This document shows positions 4,188 through 6,670 of a stretch of DNA of 6,670 nucleotides, in pieces. The position numbers and the translations under genes are program-made. Numbering within the stretch: position 1 is the first letter of the stretch; every line of letters begins with the position of its first letter. The notes under the pieces are model-generated. The model did no database searches. It saw nothing but the letters and a program-made list of their open reading frames with translations, and was not told the origin of the DNA. Location of the stretch: NCBI GenBank assembly GCA_017411665.1, contig JAFQPT010000134.1, positions 1 through 6,670 on the forward strand. The letters are read 5' to 3'. Source of the DNA: Oscillospiraceae bacterium. GTDB lineage: Bacteria; Bacillota_A; Clostridia; Oscillospirales; Oscillospiraceae.

Positions 4188-4781
4188 ATGGAAAACATTA
4201 CGAACAACTACGCGGAATTATCCGGCATTATAAAAGAGGCACCGTGCATTTCTCATACAAACAGAGGGGAGACATTTTATATCGTACCTATTTCGGTTCT
4301 GCGTTTATCGGGAACCGCTGATACGATCAACGTCATTGTCCGAGAAAAGCTTCTTCCTCCGGATTTGGAGCCGGGAACTCACATCCATGTTTTCGGTCAA
4401 CTGCGATCATTCAATAATAAAACCGAAAACGGAGCAAAACTAATCATTAGTGTATTCGCCAGAGAATTCATCCCGGAATATTCCGAAAGCCGAAACGATA
4501 TTCTCTTAAAAGGAACAATCTGTAAAAAGCCCAATTTTCGAAAAACGCCTCTCGGCCGTGAAATATGCGATTTTATGCTTGCTGTGAATCGAAAATACAA
4601 CAGAAGCGATTATATTCCCTGTATTGCCTGGGGTATAAAAGCAAGAGAAATATCACAATTTGAGGTCGGCGCAGCCATTATACTCAGTGGAAGAATACAA
4701 AGTCGTACATACATTAAAATAATAGACAATCAACCAATGGAGAAAACTGCATATGAAGTATCTGTCATTGAATACGAATAA
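4188..4781 (+). CDS. Tandem OB-fold single-stranded DNA-binding protein
   Basis: This 197-residue protein has two OB-type domains. OB1 (about 8-95) carries LSGIIKEAPCISHTNRGETF, INVIVREKLL and GTHIHVFGQLRS. OB2 (about 104-196) carries the SSB-like strand pattern LLKGTICKKPNFRKTPLGRE, ICDFMLAVNRKYNRSDYIPC, IAWGIKAREI and ILSGRIQSRTY. OB2 is clearly SSB-like; OB1 is more diverged. A two-domain form is known among Clostridia, where it is annotated as single-stranded DNA-binding protein. It lacks the glycine/proline-rich linker and the acidic DDDIPF-like tail that recruits repair partners in canonical SSB; it ends VSVIEYE. It is therefore unlikely to be the main replication SSB. GGAGGTG (4177-4183) lies 4 nt before ATG 4188. 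It is transcribed alone, away from deoC, and ends at the terminator at 4781. Confidence 0.83.
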   Translation: MENITNNYAELSGIIKEAPCISHTNRGETFYIVPISVLRLSGTADTINVIVREKLLPPDLEPGTHIHVFGQLRSFNNKTENGAKLIISVFAREFIPEYSESRNDILLKGTICKKPNFRKTPLGREICDFMLAVNRKYNRSDYIPCIAWGIKAREISQFEVGAAIILSGRIQSRTYIKIIDNQPMEKTAYEVSVIEYE

Positions 4782-4813
4782 AAAAGGATCGACTGTTTCA
4801 GTCGATCCTTTTT
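4781..4813. terminator. Bidirectional terminator between the SSB-like gene and the IspH-S1 gene
   Basis: AAAAAGGATCGACT (4781-4794) and AGTCGATCCTTTTT (4800-4813) form a perfect 14-bp stem with a 5-nt loop and A/T tracts on both sides. It begins at the last base of the SSB-like stop codon and lies 14 nt past the stop of the convergent IspH-S1 gene. Confidence 0.95.
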
Positions 4814-4827
4814 AGGTTCAGAAAGAA

Positions 4828-6670
4828 TTATTCTTCGTCAGCCTGTTCGTTTTCCAGCAGAGCGCGGATGGACAGGGAGATCTTCTGCTTTTCGTTGTCG
4901 ATAGCAGTGATCTTTGCATCAACTTCTTCGCCTACGGTCAGAACATCACCGGGCTTGCCAATGCGGCGGTTAGCAATCTGAGAAATGTGAATCAGACCAT
5001 CAACGCCGGGCAGAACTTCTGCAAATGCGCCGAAGTCCATCAGCTTTACGATCTTAACGGTAGCAACGTCGCCTTCTGCGTAAGTTTCGGTGAACTTGGT
5101 CCAGGGGTTGCCGTTGGGATCCTTGTGGCCCAGAGAGATCTTGCGTGCTTCCTGATCAAAGCTGATAACGTATACGTCCAGCTTATCGCCAACGGAAACT
5201 ACTTCTGCAGGGTTCTTTACACGGCCCCAGGACAGTTCGGATACGTGAACCATGCCGTCGATGCCGCCGATATCAACGAATACGCCGTAAGAGGAAATGG
5301 ACTTAACGGTGCCTTCGTAGTGCTTGCCAACTTCAATGCCGCCCCATACCTTTTCAGCTGCCGCACGGCGTTCTTCACGCTGAACAGCACGGATAGAACC
5401 AACAACTCTGCGGCCCTTAACTTCGGTAATCTTCAGGCGAACGGGCTGCTTCAGCAGAGAGCTCATTTCAGCATCTCTGGGCAGACCGGTCTGAGAAGCG
5501 GGAACGAATACGCGATTGCCCTTAACGGTAACAACTACGCCGCCCTTATTGTCTTCGGTAACAACGCCTTCAACAACTTCGCCGGTTTCTGCTGCATTTA
5601 CGATTGCTTCCCAGTTCTTAGCTGCGTCCAGACGCTTCTTGGACAGCTGAACAGTGCCTTCCATATCGTTTACGCGAACGACAACAGCCTCAACCTTGTC
5701 GCCAACCTTAACAGTTTCATCAGTGAATTCCAGAGTGGGAATAAAACCGGAGTACTTCATACCCAGGTCTACATTAACTTCAGTAGTAGTGATTGCGACA
5801 ACTTCACCGGTAACTTTATCGCCGTTATATATTGTCTTCAGAGACTCTTCCAGCAGTTCTGCAAAGCTCTTTTCTTCCATTTTGATTTCGTCTGTCATCG
5901 TTTGTTTTACCTCCTTAATGATCCACGACGGAGCCGAAGCTCCGGCAGTCATGCCGACTTTATCTGCGTTTCGCAGTCGTTCCAAATCCAGTTCTCCGAT
6001 GTTTTCGATAAACTGAACATTGTCGCAATGCTGCTGACACAGCTGCGCAAGGTGTACGCTGTTTGCGCTGTCCTTACCGCCGATCACAACCATGGCATCA
6101 CAATCAGATGCAATTTGAATCGCCTCCGACTGTCTCGTGGATGTAGCCTCGCATATTGTATCAAATATTTCGAGGTTTGTACACTCTTTTTTTAATTTTT
6201 TCTCACATTCTTCAAAATTTAAACGTGTTTGAGTGGTCTGAATGACCATTGACACGGCTTTTTTTGAAAAATCCGGATGTTCAGAAATATATTGCTCCAA
6301 TTCTGTGACGTTTTCGAACACCAAAGCATCATCACAACAGCCGCAGATGGCAACAACTTCGGGATGAGACGGTTTTCCGATTACCACAACCTGTCGTCCT
6401 TCTGCATTTGCCTTCTTCACAATTTTGTGAATACGAAGAACTTTGGGACAGGTAGAATCAATGACCTGCTCCGCAACAGCTCTCAACGCAGTATCCACAG
6501 CCATGGACACCCCATGAGCACGAATAATCACTCGCGCTCCTTCGGGAATCTCCTCAGGAGACTGCGCGACTTGTAGGCCTTGCTTCTTAAAATGCTCCAC
6601 CACGTCATTATTGTGAATCAAATGCCCAAGACTGTAGCAATTACCGCCTTGCTGCAGCATTTCTTCCGCA
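4828..6670 (-). CDS. ispH-rpsA: IspH (HMBPP reductase) fused to ribosomal protein S1 (N-terminus beyond window edge)
   Basis: The open frame enters from the right edge and ends at TAA 4828. The ATG at 6660 is internal: the IspH N-terminus with its first Fe-S cysteine must lie outside. The IspH part (about 6670-5899) makes IPP and DMAPP from HMBPP in the MEP pathway, using a 4Fe-4S cluster. It shows the cluster cysteines DSTCPKV and DTICEAT, the substrate-site residues LIHNNDVV, RAHGVS, GKPSHPEV, VIQTTQT and KDSANS, and the end TAGASAPSWIIKEV. The second part (5898-4828, 356 residues) has four S1 RNA-binding domains at about 25-88, 105-170, 189-257 and 275-345; examples are GMKYSGFIPTLEF, YGVFVDIGGIDGMVHVSEL and FGAFAEVLPGVDGLIHISQI. 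The fusion is a known clostridial arrangement. The coding frame is continuous, with no stop between the halves, and an internal ribosome binding site precedes the S1 half. Confidence 0.96.
   Translation of the reverse strand, partial: AEEMLQQGGNCYSLGHLIHNNDVVEHFKKQGLQVAQSPEEIPEGARVIIRAHGVSMAVDTALRAVAEQVIDSTCPKVLRIHKIVKKANAEGRQVVVIGKPSHPEVVAICGCCDDALVFENVTELEQYISEHPDFSKKAVSMVIQTTQTRLNFEECEKKLKKECTNLEIFDTICEATSTRQSEAIQIASDCDAMVVIGGKDSANSVHLAQLCQQHCDNVQFIENIGELDLERLRNADKVGMTAGASAPSWIIKEVKQTMTDEIKMEEKSFAELLEESLKTIYNGDKVTGEVVAITTTEVNVDLGMKYSGFIPTLEFTDETVKVGDKVEAVVVRVNDMEGTVQLSKKRLDAAKNWEAIVNAAETGEVVEGVVTEDNKGGVVVTVKGNRVFVPASQTGLPRDAEMSSLLKQPVRLKITEVKGRRVVGSIRAVQREERRAAAEKVWGGIEVGKHYEGTVKSISSYGVFVDIGGIDGMVHVSELSWGRVKNPAEVVSVGDKLDVYVISFDQEARKISLGHKDPNGNPWTKFTETYAEGDVATVKIVKLMDFGAFAEVLPGVDGLIHISQIANRRIGKPGDVLTVGEEVDAKITAIDNEKQKISLSIRALLENEQADEE
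5896..5916 (-). promoter_or_regulatory. Internal Shine-Dalgarno and ATG at the IspH/S1 junction
   Basis: AAGGAGGT (5916-5909) is followed by 10 nt and an in-frame ATG (5898-5896) that opens the S1 part as MTDEIKMEEKSF. The Shine-Dalgarno is encoded by the I-K-E-V codons that end the IspH domain. It could allow a separate 356-residue S1 protein to be made from the same mRNA. Confidence 0.6.

Noticed and set aside
4987..6195. A 402-codon open frame on the plus strand opposite IspH-S1.
   Set aside because: It is antisense to a well-supported conserved gene, has no ribosome binding site or recognisable domain, and its Asn/Phe-rich composition mirrors the codon bias of the S1 gene.
6658..6660. 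ATG at 6660 as the start of the IspH-S1 protein.
   Set aside because: The frame stays open to the window edge, and about 30 residues of the IspH N-terminus, with its first cluster cysteine, are missing from this version, so the Met is internal.
1..6670. CRISPR arrays, insertion sequences, tRNA or rRNA genes, attachment sites, defence islands.
   Set aside because: No direct-repeat arrays, transposase motifs, tRNA-like cloverleaf sequences or phage genes were seen on either strand. The only SLOG gene has no defence-type effector beside it.

Overview
The window looks like chromosomal DNA of a low-to-middle GC Gram-positive anaerobe of the class Clostridia, probably an Oscillospiraceae/Ruminococcaceae-type gut bacterium. 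The evidence is strong AGGAGG-type ribosome binding sites, sigma-A-like promoters, an infC-rpmI-rplT operon behind an L20-type leader, an FMN riboswitch in front of an ECF riboflavin transporter gene, and an IspH-ribosomal protein S1 fusion, an arrangement known from Clostridia. No mobile element, CRISPR array, rRNA or tRNA was seen.

Layout. (1) 1-670, minus: ribU, the riboflavin S component, running off the left edge. Its 5' leader (691-859) holds an FMN riboswitch and a terminator. (2) 885-935: two back-to-back promoters that appear to share one palindromic -35 hexamer, driving ribU leftward and a SLOG/DUF1273 gene (969-1478) rightward. (3) A bidirectional terminator (1478-1517) separates the SLOG gene from the minus-strand translation operon infC (non-AUG start) - rpmI - rplT, whose promoter and L20-type leader lie at 2750-2909. 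(4) 2983-3357, plus: a small membrane protein of the CmpB-like putative ABC permease family. It ends tail-to-tail, overlapping by 4 bp, with deoC (3354-4025, minus). (5) 4188-4781, plus: a tandem OB-fold single-stranded-DNA-binding-type protein. (6) A perfect bidirectional hairpin terminator (4781-4813). (7) 4828-6670, minus: the IspH-S1 fusion, running off the right edge, with an excellent internal Shine-Dalgarno and ATG exactly at the start of the S1 half.

How it works together. Most of the window is housekeeping: initiation factor IF3, L35, L20 and S1 for translation, IspH for isoprenoid precursors, DeoC for deoxynucleoside salvage, and RibU for riboflavin uptake. The regulation is the richest part: two cis-acting RNA leaders that act by transcription termination, a rare AUC start codon on infC, palindromic promoter elements, and a possible internal translation start in a fused gene. 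I do not see a convincing new multi-gene system. The best candidates for a second look are the shared-hexamer divergent promoter, the dyad over the infC -10 box, and the internal S1 start.
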